From the NCBI GenBank assembly GCA_963784065.1, contig CAWAQA010000005.1, forward strand, positions 643,669-707,668: 64,000 bases of DNA. The letters run 5' to 3'. Each line of letters begins with the position of its first letter. Positions within the stretch are counted from its first letter, which is position 1. Below, piece after piece: positions 1 to 8,690 of the stretch. The DNA comes from CAWAQA01 sp963784065. GTDB taxonomy: Bacteria > Acidobacteriota > Vicinamibacteria > Vicinamibacterales > UBA2999. Below the pieces are notes generated by a model, which was not told where the DNA came from, made no database searches, and was given only the letters and a program-made list of their open reading frames with translations. The position numbers and the translations under genes are program-made.

Positions 1-259
1 CACGAGGTCGCCTTCCTTGACGCCCTTGTGCTCGGCGAACTCGCTGCCGACCGTGGCCAGGTAGCCCACGTTCTCGTGACCCATGATGAGCGGCGCCGCC
101 GCGCAGCGGGAGCTTGTACTGGCTGACGTCGGTGCCGCAGACGCCCGCCACTTCCACCTTCAGCAGCGCCGCGTCCGGAGGCACGTCCGGCAGCTCGAAC
201 TCGCGCAGCTCCGTCGTTGCTGGTGCAACCTTCAGCGCGGCCACCACTCGTTCGGGCAC
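1..259 (-). CDS. Zinc-type alcohol dehydrogenase, N-terminal part (runs off the window)
   Basis: The reverse strand reads as the GroES-like N-terminal half of a medium-chain zinc alcohol dehydrogenase. GVCGTDVSQYK carries the catalytic zinc cysteine, and IMGHENVG carries the conserved His-Glu pair. The GTG at 259 has a GGAGG box just upstream and is the likely start. The two motifs lie in different frames, so one base has been lost or gained near 95. The rest of the gene lies outside the window. The family oxidises alcohols or polyols with NAD(P)+ in the cytoplasm; the substrate cannot be told. It follows the LigJ-like amidohydrolase on the same strand and may be cotranscribed with it. Confidence 0.8.
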   Translation of the reverse strand, partial: MPERVVAALKVAPATTELREFELPDVPPDAALLKVEVAGVCGTDVSQYKLPLRGGAAHHGSRERGLPGHGRQRVRRAQGRQGRRPR

Positions 260-394
260 CGGGGATCCTCCGTCAGGTTGAATGGGCAGTGAGCAGCGGG
301 CGATGGGCAGTGGACGTGCCGCGGCGGCCGGATTCGCTCGATGTGCTGCCCGCTGCGCACTGCGACCGCCGACTGGACTGTACTACAGCCGGCG

Positions 395-1413
395 TCAGAC
401 CTCTTCACCCGCCGCTCCAGGATCGAGCCGACACGCGGATACGCCTTCTTGACGTTCTCCTCGAAGATCTTCTGCCGGTCGCCCTCGGCGAGCCACGGGA
501 TCGCATCGAGGCACGGCTTGTTGTCGTCGAACGAGCGGCCGGTCTGCGGATCGAGAGCGTTCACGCCGCCGAGCATCTCCGAGGCAAAGACGATGTTGTC
601 CACGCCCACGACCTTGACGAGCATGTCCATCGCGTCCGGACTGTAGACGGTCGTGTCGAAGTAGAACCGTTTCACGAACGTCTCGAACGGCTCCCACTTG
701 TTCAGGATGCCGAGGGCGCGATAGCGCGCGGCCTGGTAGGGGACGTTTCCGCCGCCATGCGGCATCACGAAGCGCAGCCGCGGGAAATCCTCGAAGACCC
801 GCGAATCCATCAGCTGCAGGAAGGCCGTGCGTCGGTGTTCAGGTAGTGCGACCCCGTCGTGTGGAATGCCGGGTTGCACGTCGCCGAGGCGTGGATCATG
901 GCCGGCACGTCCAGCGACTCGAGCGCCTCGTACAACGGATACCACCACTCGCTGCCGAGAGGCGGGTCGGTCCAGTAACCCGCCCGACGGATCCGGGTTC
1001 AGGTTGCAGCCGACGAACCCGAACTCGTTGACGCACCGCTTCAGTTCCTCCACCGATTCGCGCGGGCTGACGCCGGGAGACTGCGGAAGGGCGCAGACGC
1101 CGATGAATCGATCGGGGTAGAGGGCGCAGACGCGGTGGATGAGCTCGTTGTTGACCTCGGTCCAGTGGCGGCTGATGAGGGCATTGCCGAAGTGATGCCC
1201 CATGGCCGAGGCCATGGGGGAAAACAGCATGACGTCGGTGCCGCGCTCGTCGAGCAGCCTGATCTGCCCGCTCTCCAGCGACGCACGGATCTCGTCGTCG
1301 CTGATGTGCAGCGCGCTCTTGACGGGCTTGCCCATCTGGGAGATCTGCAGGGCGCGGAATACCCGCAATCCGGCGGGCACTGTCGTGTAATGGCCGTGGG
1401 CGTCGATGATCAT
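395..1413 (-). CDS. Amidohydrolase-2 family protein, 4-oxalomesaconate hydratase (LigJ)-like
   Basis: The reading begins MIIDAHGHY, giving the family's first metal-binding His-x-His. It continues through DVMLFSPMAS, PDRFIGVCALPQ, MPHGGGNVPY, NIVFASEM and a KAYPR C-terminus, the pattern of LigJ-type 4-oxalomesaconate hydratases of aromatic ring-cleavage pathways. The middle (about 850-975) is in a second frame that reads PLYEALESLDVPAMIHASAT, so two compensating indels are present. The stop is taken at 395, where another frame ends; the uninterrupted frame runs on into what looks like intergenic sequence. Start choice is uncertain: ATG at 1413, or TTG at 1422. About 340 residues is normal for the family. 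The exact substrate is inferred. Confidence 0.75.
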
Positions 1414-1460
1414 CGTTGTCAAGGAAAGGGATTGGCTGAGGGGTCCTCACGAAGAAGTAC

Positions 1461-1692
1461 ATCGCAGAGATCGCGAGCGAGGGGTCACGGCCGCAGGAGC
1501 AACTGGCCAGCCTACGGAACGCCGTCGAGAGGTCGGCCTGCGCGCAGGCCGACGGGCAGGGGACGAGCCCGCTGGAACACAAAACTCGAAAGGCGCCAGG
1601 TTTGTGTTCCTGCGGGCTCGTCCTCTGCCCGCCGCCTTTGGCGGCCTGTCGACGGCGGGGGTGACCCTCCGCGATCTCCGCGATCTCTGCGT
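1461..1692. repeat. Long imperfect inverted repeat in a divergent intergenic region
   Basis: The 5' and 3' halves are imperfect reverse complements. The inner arms at about 1554-1583 and 1600-1629 match over 30 bases with two differences. The outer parts carry GCAGAGATCGCG on one side and CGCGATCTCTGCG on the other. The unit sits between the starts of the amidohydrolase and a secreted-protein gene, so it is not a simple terminator. It resembles a REP or MITE-like intergenic element; no transposase is present. The rest of 1414-1806 holds nothing else I recognise. Confidence 0.75.
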
Positions 1693-1806
1693 TGATTGAA
1701 TCACCGTCGAGGCCCAACGGCAAACCCGGGCCCTCTGGCACGTGCGGGCCCGGTGGAATACGATCGGAAACCGAGGCCTGATCTCTCGCAGAGAAGGCAG
1801 AAGCAG

Positions 1807-3030
1807 ATGGGTATTGCACGCATCACCGCATCAACGTTCGCCGTGGCCCTGGTCGTCGCGGTGATCGCGCTGGCCACGGCCGCGGATGCGCGGCAAGGCA
1901 GGGGAACGGGGGCGGGAGCGGGCGCGGGGGCGGCGCCGGGCCGCGGAGCGAACGCGCCGCGGACGTCTACGACGCCGCCGGAGGGTGTCACGCCGCTGCC
2001 CGTCGATCTGTTTACGAGCAAGAACTTCTATCTCGATCGAAAGTACTGGACCGACCCGCGATACGTCCGCTGCAACACGCCTCGTCAGCTGACCGACATG
2101 TGGACGAGGGACAACCGCATGGGGCATTGGGGCGACTGCAAGCACGACTACCCGACGTCCAAGATCGTGAGCCCGCATCCGTACAAGACCGCCGCCGAGC
2201 ATTACGCCGCGCTGATGGCGGCGGCCCGCAAGGCAGGCGGCCCCACGGTTCACACCCGGCAGACGCTGCCTGACTGGGACGGGTTCTACCGGCGGCTGGC
2301 GCCGGACGAGCAGTGGATTTGGGGCCGGAACCTCCAGACCGCCACCATGCTCTCGCTGCTGACGCCGGAGTATCAGACGCGCATGGTCCAGCAGAACTAC
2401 CACGAAGCGGTGAACAACTCGCCGCAATGGAGCGCCGCGTTCTGTTATCCGGAAGGGCTGATGCGGTGGTGGTCGCAGTTCTCCCTCGGCGGCCCCATCG
2501 AGGTGATGATGACGCCGTATCAGGTCCAGTTCCTGAGCGGGATCGCCGACAACTTCCTCCGCAAGGTCCTCATCGGCCAGACGCACGTGCAGAAGGTGCC
2601 GCAATGGTTCGGTGAAACGATCGGATTCTGGAACGGCACCACGCTGGTCGCCTGGACTGCCAACGTCCAGGGATGGACGATCGCGCATTCGATGTTCGAG
2701 TTCAGCAGTTCGCTGGAGATCGTCGAAGTCTTCCGGCCGAGCGCCGATGGAAAGACGATCGAGGTCGAAGCCACGTTCTACGATCCGGAAGCGTTCACCC
2801 GTCCGCTGCGCGCCGTGACGCCCTGGGAGCGCCAGGCCCGCCCCGACGACCCGGAGACCAGGTTCACCTACGTCGAGTGCCGCGTCGGGAGCACCATCGT
2901 GAATGGCCCGGACGGGAGGCCAACCCAACTCACGTTCGTCGATGACGGGTATGTCGATTACTTCGGCCGGCCGTGGGCGCAGAACTGGGAGAAGCACTTC
3001 GAGCAGGGCTGGGAGAAGCCGGCCAACTGA
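1807..3030 (+). CDS. Secreted protein of unknown function (TRPW-type family)
   Basis: A 407-residue protein with a signal peptide (hydrophobic stretch ending near TAADARQ), then a Gly/Ala-rich linker and a globular domain. The C-terminal half contains WNGTTLVAWTANVQGW and DPEAFTRPLRAV. The same signature occurs as W-x-G-(D/N)-T-L-V and F/W-TRP-W/L in the proteins at 34237-35065 and 35116-36438, so the three are paralogues. As in the second locus, a DUF6152 gene is next to it, only 20 bases downstream. Start ATG 1807 is chosen because the signal peptide begins there; the frame is open further upstream. Intact. I know of no assigned function; a periplasmic role is inferred. Confidence 0.8.
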   Translation: MGIARITASTFAVALVVAVIALATAADARQGRGTGAGAGAGAAPGRGANAPRTSTTPPEGVTPLPVDLFTSKNFYLDRKYWTDPRYVRCNTPRQLTDMWTRDNRMGHWGDCKHDYPTSKIVSPHPYKTAAEHYAALMAAARKAGGPTVHTRQTLPDWDGFYRRLAPDEQWIWGRNLQTATMLSLLTPEYQTRMVQQNYHEAVNNSPQWSAAFCYPEGLMRWWSQFSLGGPIEVMMTPYQVQFLSGIADNFLRKVLIGQTHVQKVPQWFGETIGFWNGTTLVAWTANVQGWTIAHSMFEFSSSLEIVEVFRPSADGKTIEVEATFYDPEAFTRPLRAVTPWERQARPDDPETRFTYVECRVGSTIVNGPDGRPTQLTFVDDGYVDYFGRPWAQNWEKHFEQGWEKPAN

Positions 3031-3050
3031 TGATCCAGGAGCGAGGAGCC

Positions 3051-3512
3051 ATGAGGAGACCAATGCTGAGAGCCCGGCAGGCAGGGCTCGTGTGCGTGAT
3101 GTGGATCGGTGCGCTCGCCGGGTCCGCCCTCGCCCATCACTCGTTCGCGATGTACGACCTGGGCGTCACGAAAACGATGACGGGGCAGGTCACGCGATAC
3201 ATCCCGGGGGCCAATCACGCGCAGATCATCTTCCAGCTGCTCACGCCCGAAGGCACGCCCGAAGTGGAAAACGGGAAGCCGGTTCAATGGGGCGTCGAGA
3301 CAGGATCGGCAGCCTCCCTCGGCCGTCGTGGGGTTTCGCCGAAGACGTTTCCGGAAGGCACCATCATCACCCTCACGCTTCATCCGCTCCGAGACGGCCG
3401 GCCGTTTGGCGCCATGGCGGGGCAATTGATCAAGTGCGGGACGGCGATGCCCAAGGGCGGGTGCACGAAGGAGACGGGCGAGGTGTTCCTCACCGGCAAC
3501 GCGGAGAACTAG
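3051..3512 (+). CDS. DUF6152 family exported protein
   Basis: A 153-residue protein with a signal peptide (residues 1 to about 27) ending in GSALA, immediately followed by HHSFAMYD, the N-terminal His-His motif typical of DUF6152. The rest is a small beta-rich domain including GQVTRYIPGANHAQI. Start ATG 3051 follows a GAGGAG box. It lies 20 bases after the secreted TRPW-type gene, and a second such pair exists at 33816-36438. The His-His pair at the mature N-terminus could bind metal; that is inference. Function unknown. Confidence 0.85.
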   Translation: MRRPMLRARQAGLVCVMWIGALAGSALAHHSFAMYDLGVTKTMTGQVTRYIPGANHAQIIFQLLTPEGTPEVENGKPVQWGVETGSAASLGRRGVSPKTFPEGTIITLTLHPLRDGRPFGAMAGQLIKCGTAMPKGGCTKETGEVFLTGNAEN

Positions 3513-3534
3513 TGGACGGTCTCAGCATGCAATC

Positions 3535-4005
3535 CTACCGCTCGTAGAATGGCGGCGGCTCGATCCCCAACGCGCGCAGGTAGACGTAGCCCTGCCCGCG
3601 GTGATGGATCTCGTTGTCGATCACGTACAGGAGGAGGTTGTACACGACGCCGGGATACTGGCCGAACGCGGTCATCGTCTCGTGAAACCGCTCCGGCGGG
3701 ATCTGTGCCCACAACGTGTTGATCTGATCCGTGCTCTCGTCCCACAACCGCAGGACTTCCTGTCTGGACCGCGGTTCGCGGCTGCTCATCTGATCCCACT
3801 GCCCCGTCACGATGCCACGCAGCATCGGCGCACCCATGGTGATCATTTCCATGGCGAGCGCGCCAAATGGGCGCATCGACCCGACTGAGAACGTGAAGAG
3901 CTGATCCTCCGGATACTTTTCAATCAGGCGCCGGGTCAACCGGCGATGGCCCTGCCAGTGCTGCAGCAGGGCCGCAGGTGGAATAAAGCACGCTTCAGTC
4001 GGCAC
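3535..4005 (-). CDS. DinB-family protein
   Basis: A 156-residue four-helix DinB/YfiT-type protein. Visible features are PPAALLQHWQGHRRLT near the N-terminus (first His ligand region), MGAPMLRGI, and DNEIHHRGQGYVYLRALGI near the C-terminus, where HHRGQ is the family's metal-binding His signature. The GTG at 4005 is preceded by GGAGG at correct spacing, whereas the upstream continuation of the frame runs into a low-complexity repeat, so 4005 is preferred. DinB-like proteins are metal-binding and often thiol-transferase related; the partner here is unknown. It is convergent with the DUF6152 gene. A second DinB gene is at 48388-48898. Confidence 0.88.
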   Translation of the reverse strand: MPTEACFIPPAALLQHWQGHRRLTRRLIEKYPEDQLFTFSVGSMRPFGALAMEMITMGAPMLRGIVTGQWDQMSSREPRSRQEVLRLWDESTDQINTLWAQIPPERFHETMTAFGQYPGVVYNLLLYVIDNEIHHRGQGYVYLRALGIEPPPFYER

Positions 4006-4039
4006 AGCAGACCTCCAGAACCAGGCAGAAAAGAAAGTT

Positions 4040-4061
4040 GGCGGGTCCGGAAGGACCCGCC
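4040..4061. repeat. GGCGGGTCC palindrome (intergenic repeat family)
   Basis: A perfect 9-base inverted repeat, GGCGGGTCC-GGAA-GGACCCGCC, upstream of the DinB gene. Related GGGTCC/GGACCC hairpins recur at 11154-11174 and 46527-46599, so this belongs to a dispersed palindrome family rather than being a dedicated terminator. Confidence 0.7.
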
Positions 4062-4075
4062 CTACGGATAAATGT

Positions 4076-4206
4076 ATCCGAAGCCCGAAGCCCGAAGCCC
4101 GAAGCTCGAAGCCCCGAAGCCTGGAGCCCTGAGCCCGAAGCCAAATAGACCAAGCCCGAAGCCTGGAGCCCGAAGCCCGGAGCCCGAAGCCAAGCCCGGA
4201 GCCCGT
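4076..4206. repeat. Degenerate tandem repeat of CCCGAAG units
   Basis: About 130 bases built from repeats of CCCGAAG and variants (CTGGAGC, CTCGAAG), arranged head to tail. All three minus-strand frames translate as low-complexity Gly/Leu/Arg/Ser text, so it is not coding. It lies between the divergent DinB and PEP-mutase-like genes. The unit is irregular and has no spacers, so it is not a CRISPR array. Confidence 0.85.
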
Positions 4207-4255
4207 GGACCGCCTATACTTGCGACCGCCAGCCACATCTCGCGAGAGGAGCAGT

Positions 4256-5242
4256 ATGGAGACCCCACCATCGCGCAGGCACTTTCTTCAGCGGGCCGCG
4301 ACCGCCGGCGGAGCGGTCGCGCTCGGCGTGACGGCAGCACCGCCGGCCGAGGCCGGCGCGGCGCAAGCCGCCCAGGCCGCGGTCCCGTTGTCCAGAGCGC
4401 GCAGGCTTCGCAACCTCCTGCAGAGACCTGGCCTCCTCGTCGCGCCTGAAGCGTACACCGTGATTGCCGGGAAGCTCGCCGAGGCGAACGGGTTCGAGGT
4501 GATCTACATCGGCGGCAACATGATGTCGATGACCTACCTCGGCGTCCCGGACTGGGGTGTGATTACCACCACCGACATGGTGGAGATCGCCGGACGCATC
4601 GCGCGCGAGGTCTCCATTCCGGCCATCGTCGACGCCGACCAGGCGGGTGAGACGTCGCTGAACGTCTACCGGACGGTCCAGCAGTACGAACGGGCCGGGA
4701 TCGCCGGGTCTCCACATCGAGGATAGCCGCAACCCCAAGAAGATGGAGACGTGGGCGGGGCCGGGCGGCCCGACGACCAGCCAGCTGCAGTCGGTGGAGC
4801 AGATGCGCGAACGGCATCGAGGCAGCCGTTGACGCGCGCTCCGATCCGGACCTGGTCATCATCGGGCGTACGGTCGCCGAGGATCCCAACGCGGTGATCC
4901 GTCGCGGCACCGCCTTCGCGCAGGCGGGCGCGGACGTGGTCATGAACAGCCTCACCGGCATGACCGCCGACCAGATCAACCGGATTGCGCGAGAGGTGCC
5001 GGTGCCCGTGCTCGGCATCGGCGTGCCGAAGACCTACCTCGCCGGCACGCGCATGAAAATGAATATCTACCCCAACATGGTCTCGGCGGCGGCGATGGCG
5101 CTCTGCGACACGATGTTCCGGGAACTGAGGGAGAACGGCGAGGTATCCAGCCGCGCTCCTCTTTCCCCGGACGTACCTGAGCCGCGTCACGCGTGCGACG
5201 ACGTTCGCCGAACTCGCGAAGCGATGGCTGTCCACTCCGTAG
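4256..5242 (+). CDS. Isocitrate lyase/PEP mutase superfamily protein with Tat-type leader (frameshifted)
   Basis: The N-terminus has a twin-arginine-like leader (SRRHFLQRAA, then an Ala-rich stretch). The catalytic domain follows: LLQRPGLLVAPEAYTVIAG, the glycine-rich IYIGGN, IPAIVDADQAGE (metal-binding Asp region), LHIEDSRNPKK and DLVIIGRT, all typical of PEP mutase/2-methylisocitrate lyase relatives. The parts are in different frames, with breaks near 4712, 4815 and 5143; after the last break the sequence resumes as TYLSRVTRATTFAELAKRW and stops at 5242. These enzymes cleave or form C-C or P-C bonds on small 2-oxo or hydroxy acids. An exported member is unusual. An amidohydrolase gene follows 25 bases downstream. 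Confidence 0.8.
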
Positions 5243-5267
5243 CCGCATGTCGTCAAGGAGAGATGCC

Positions 5268-6648
5268 ATGCAACGGTTGACCATCGTCTGGTGCGCGCTG
5301 CCTCGTCGCGGCGGCGTGTTCCTCGACCGCCGGCCGGCCAGGGAACGGACGCCGTGCTTGTTCGAGGGAGCGACGGCTGATTGTGGGTGACGGAAGCGCG
5401 CCGATCGAGAGCTCGGCATTCCTGGTGGAAGACGACACGTTCACGCGCGTCGGGCGCAAGGGCGAGGTGCAGGCCGCCGACGGAGTGGCGCGCGTGGATC
5501 TCACCGGGAAGACGGTGATGCCCGCGATCATCAAGCGCACGGTCACGTCGGCTACCGCAAGGGCGCGAGCTTCACGGTCGAGAACTACACCCGCGAGAAC
5601 ATCATCGATCACCTGCAGCGCTTCGCGTATCACGGCGTCGCGGCCGTCATGAGCATTGGCGCCGAGCGGCCGGAGCTGGGCTACGCGCTGCGCGACGAGC
5701 TGCGGGCGGCGCCGCCGCCTGAACACCGCGCTCTTCCTGACCGCCGGTCAGGGGCTGGCGATGCCTGAACGGCGGCCCGGCTCCGCCGTTGCGCGACGTG
5801 CCCTATGGGGTGACCACCGAGGCGGAAGCACGCAAGGCGGTCCAGGAGCTGGCGGCGCGGAAGGTGGACCATTACGTCAAGGTGTGGGTCGACGACCGCG
5901 GCGGGACCGTGAAGAAGCTGCCGCCGGAGGTGTACACGGCCGCGATCGACGAGGCGCACCGGCACGGGCTCCTCACCATCACGCACGTGGTCGAGATGGA
6001 CGACGTGAAGGCGATCATGCGGGCGGGCATCGACGGTTTCGGGCACGCCCCGTGGCGAGGCGGACGGGAGGTGGACGACGAGCTGCTCGGGCTGTTCAGG
6101 GAGCGGCCGGAGGTGTTCGTCCTGATGACGCTGTGGAGCTCGCGCAACGAGATCTTCGGCCGCCGGCCCGGCGTGGATGGACGACCCGCTCCTGCGAGAG
6201 ACGTTTACCGACGCCGACATCAGCGGCGCTGGAGAACCCGGCCTTCAGCGCCGATGCGCCGGCGAAGTGGAAGGCCGGGATCGTTCCGCGCAGCGTGGCG
6301 AAGCTCAAGGCCGCGGGCGTGCGGTTTGGAATGGGCGACGACGCCGGCGCCACCAACGGGGCGCAATACTTCGGCTTCGCCTCGCACATCGAGATGGCCA
6401 GCATGGTCGAAGCCGGCTTGACGCCCGGCCGAGGCGATTACCGCCGCGACCCGCAACTCGGCCGAGTTCCTGAAGCTCGAGAAGCTCGGCACGGTGGCGG
6501 CGGGAAAGAGCGCCGACTTCATCGTGCTCGACGCCAACCCGCTCGACGACATCGCCAATACGCGACGGATCTCGACCGTCTACCTGCGCGGGAAGGAAGT
6601 CGATCGCCCCGCGTTACGCGCCAGGTGGACCGGTACTCGGGCCACTGA
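5268..6648 (+). CDS. Amidohydrolase, imidazolonepropionase-like (multiply frameshifted)
   Basis: Pieces in three frames align in order with the intact amidohydrolase at 30285-31784: IVGDGSAPIESSAFLVEDD, ARVDLTGKTVMPAI, YTRENIIDHLQRFAY, VDHYVKVWVDDRGG, HVVEMDDVKAIMRAG, FGMGDDAGATNG and AGKSADFIVLDANPLDDIAN. At least six frame changes separate them. The metal-ligand segment around the first His-x-His is disrupted near 5530. Start ATG 5268 follows AAGGAG. It could be a true pseudogene or an artefact of poor local sequence; the preserved motifs in every segment favour the latter. The family hydrolyses cyclic amides or lactones; this one follows the PEP-mutase-like gene and probably shares its transcript. 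Confidence 0.75.
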
Positions 6649-6744
6649 GACGCAGGTGACTGGACCGCGCGGCGCACTGCTGCGGCCGCGTCAAGGGGAA
6701 GGTGACGTTGACCAGCTGCGGCGGATGGTGGTATCAGCCTGAGG

Positions 6745-7695
6745 ATGCAGGTTGACGTCGCGCAACTGGAAACGCACCGCGCCGCCCTCACGGGTCACTG
6801 CTATCGCATGCTGGGCTCGCCCGTCGATGCGGAGGACGCCGTCCAGGAAACGATTGTGCGCGCGTGGCAGAGCCTGGACCGCTTCCAGGGCCGGGCGTCG
6901 TTGCGCACCTGGCTGTACCGAATCGCGACCAATGTGTGCCTCGACGCGCTGTCCCAGCGCTCGCGGCGCGCGCGGCCCATGGAAGACGGTCCTCTTGGCT
7001 CCGTGGACGACGCGCTCGAAGTTCGCCCGCGCACCCACTGGCTCGAGCCGATCCCGGATGCGCACGCCCTGCCGGCCGACGCCGATCCATTCGAGCTCGC
7101 GGCGCTTCGCCAGAGCATCCGCCTCGCCTTCGTGGCCGCCCTGCAGCACCTTCCCCCTCGGCAGCGGGCCACGCTGATTCTGACCGAGGTGCTCGGGTGG
7201 TCCGCCGCTGAAGTGGCCGAGTGCCTCGAGACCTCGGTGGCCGCCGTCAACAGCGCGCTGCAGCGCGCGCGCGAGACGCTCGTCACCCGGAATGTGACCG
7301 GCTCCGAGGAGCGGCTGACCGATGAGCAGTCCAGACTGCTCGAGCGCTACGTCGACGCGTTTCACCGCTACGACGTAGACGGCCTGGCCGGGCTGCTCCG
7401 CGAAGACGCGACGCTGTCGATGCCGCCGTACACGCTCTGGCTGCGCGGCCCCGAGGCGATCCGCACCTGGCTCCTGGGACGTGGCGCCGGGTGCCGCGGA
7501 TCGCGGCTCGTGCCGACGAGCGCCTGCGGCTCGCCCGCGTTCGGGCAGTACCGCTCCGCCCCGGGCGGCGGTCACCAGCCCTGGGCGCTCATCGTCCTGG
7601 AACTGTCGGGCGACCGGATCGCCTCGTGGAACTCATTCCTCGACACCGAAAACCTCTTCCCCTTGTTCGGGTTACCGCCGCAGCTCTCCTCGTAA
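6745..7695 (+). CDS. RNA polymerase sigma-70 factor, ECF-type with SnoaL-like C-terminal domain
   Basis: A 316-residue intact protein. Sigma region 2 lies near residues 10-75, with DAEDAVQETIVRAW and FQGRASLRTWLYRIATN. Region 4 lies near 130-185, with LPPRQRATLILTEVLGWSAA and a helix-turn-helix reading ECLETSVAAVNSALQRAR. A SnoaL-like extension of about 110 residues follows (RYVDAFHRYDVDGLAGLL), matching the class with fused NTF2-like domains (TIGR02960/SigX5-like). No anti-sigma gene is adjacent. In related factors the C-terminal domain is thought to modulate activity; the signal is unknown. Start ATG 6745. Confidence 0.9.
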   Translation: MQVDVAQLETHRAALTGHCYRMLGSPVDAEDAVQETIVRAWQSLDRFQGRASLRTWLYRIATNVCLDALSQRSRRARPMEDGPLGSVDDALEVRPRTHWLEPIPDAHALPADADPFELAALRQSIRLAFVAALQHLPPRQRATLILTEVLGWSAAEVAECLETSVAAVNSALQRARETLVTRNVTGSEERLTDEQSRLLERYVDAFHRYDVDGLAGLLREDATLSMPPYTLWLRGPEAIRTWLLGRGAGCRGSRLVPTSACGSPAFGQYRSAPGGGHQPWALIVLELSGDRIASWNSFLDTENLFPLFGLPPQLSS

Positions 7696-7811
7696 CGGAA
7701 GGGCCGGATTCTCCGTGAATCCCAGCTGGCGACGGCCGTTCGCGGCGACCGATGATTTCGGTCCGGCGCGGCAGTCTATAGCCTTGAAACGCGATTTCAA
7801 GGAGTGACCCG

Positions 7812-8244
7812 ATGAGTCACGCGGCGGTTACCTATAGCCAACCGCAGCAGTTTTCCGCGAAGCAGGTCTGGACCGGCCGGGTGCTCAGCGGGGTGGCGGT
7901 GCTCTTCCTGACGTTCGACGCGGCCATGAAGGTGTTCATGATGGCGCCCGCCATCGAGGGGACCACGCAACTCGGGTATCCCGCGAGCGCGATCCTGCCA
8001 ATCGGCCTCATCCAGGTCGCCTGCCTGATCGTCTACCTGATCCCGCGCACGTCCGTGCTCGGCGCGATTCTCTGGACCGGGTACCTTGGTGGCGCGATCG
8101 CCACGCACGTGCGGGCCGGCAGCCCGCTCGCCGACGCACACGCTGTTCCCGATTTATGTGGCCGCACTCCTCTGGGCAGGGCTGTGGCTGCGCGATCACC
8201 GCGTGCGCGCGCTGCTGTCTCCGCCCCGCGCATCGCATTCCTGA
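7812..8244 (+). CDS. DoxX-like membrane protein (one frameshift)
   Basis: A small integral membrane protein of about 143 residues with four predicted membrane segments. The first reads RVLSGVAVLFLTFDAAMKVF, and the second to fourth include ILPIGLIQVACLIVYLIPR, ILWTGYLGGAIATHVR and PIYVAALLWAGLWLRDH. The last segment is in another frame after a break near 8130 and stops at 8244. This is the usual length and topology of DoxX-like proteins, found in the inner membrane and often near stress or detoxification genes. ATG 7812 follows AAGGAG. The VOC gene starts 9 bases after the stop. Confidence 0.85.
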
Positions 8245-8252
8245 GGAGAGTC

Positions 8253-8666
8253 ATGACACCGACGCATTCGCGAAGCATCTTCGTCAACCTTGCCGTGCGC
8301 GACCTGAAGAAGTCGATGGCGTTCTTCTCGACGCTCGGCTTCGAGTTCAACCCGAAGTTCACGGACGAGAACGCCGCCTGCATGATCGTCAGCGCCGACG
8401 CGTTCGTCATGCTCCTCACCGAGCCGTTCTTCAAGACCTTCACCAGGCGCCAACCGTGCGACACCGCCAGGCACACCGAGGCGCTCCTGGCGATCTCGTG
8501 TGCCAGCAGGGCGGAGGTTGACGAGATGGTGAAGAAAGCCATCGCCGCAGGTGGCACGCACGCGATGGACACGCAGGATCACGGCTTCATGTACGCCTGG
8601 AGCTTCTACGATCTCGATGACCATCACTGGGAAGTCGTCTGGATGGATCCGCAGGCCGCCCAGTAA
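8253..8666 (+). CDS. VOC (glyoxalase/bleomycin-resistance fold) family protein
   Basis: A 137-residue intact protein with two beta-alpha-beta-beta-beta modules: IFVNLAVRDLKKSMAFF at the start, then ISCASRAEVDEMVKKAIAAG and FYDLDDHHWEVVWMDP at the end. The C-terminal strand carries the usual metal-ligand Glu. The first module has Asn in place of the common first His (FVNLAV), as in many extradiol-type VOC proteins of unknown substrate. Start ATG 8253 follows GAGGAG. Translationally close to the DoxX gene. Confidence 0.88.
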   Translation: MTPTHSRSIFVNLAVRDLKKSMAFFSTLGFEFNPKFTDENAACMIVSADAFVMLLTEPFFKTFTRRQPCDTARHTEALLAISCASRAEVDEMVKKAIAAGGTHAMDTQDHGFMYAWSFYDLDDHHWEVVWMDPQAAQ

Positions 8667-8690
8667 CGGGCAGACCGGAAGGAGTTGGAG

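Noticed and set aside
4076..4206. Possible CRISPR array
   Set aside because: Repeat units are about seven bases, degenerate and contiguous, with no spacers and no cas gene nearby.
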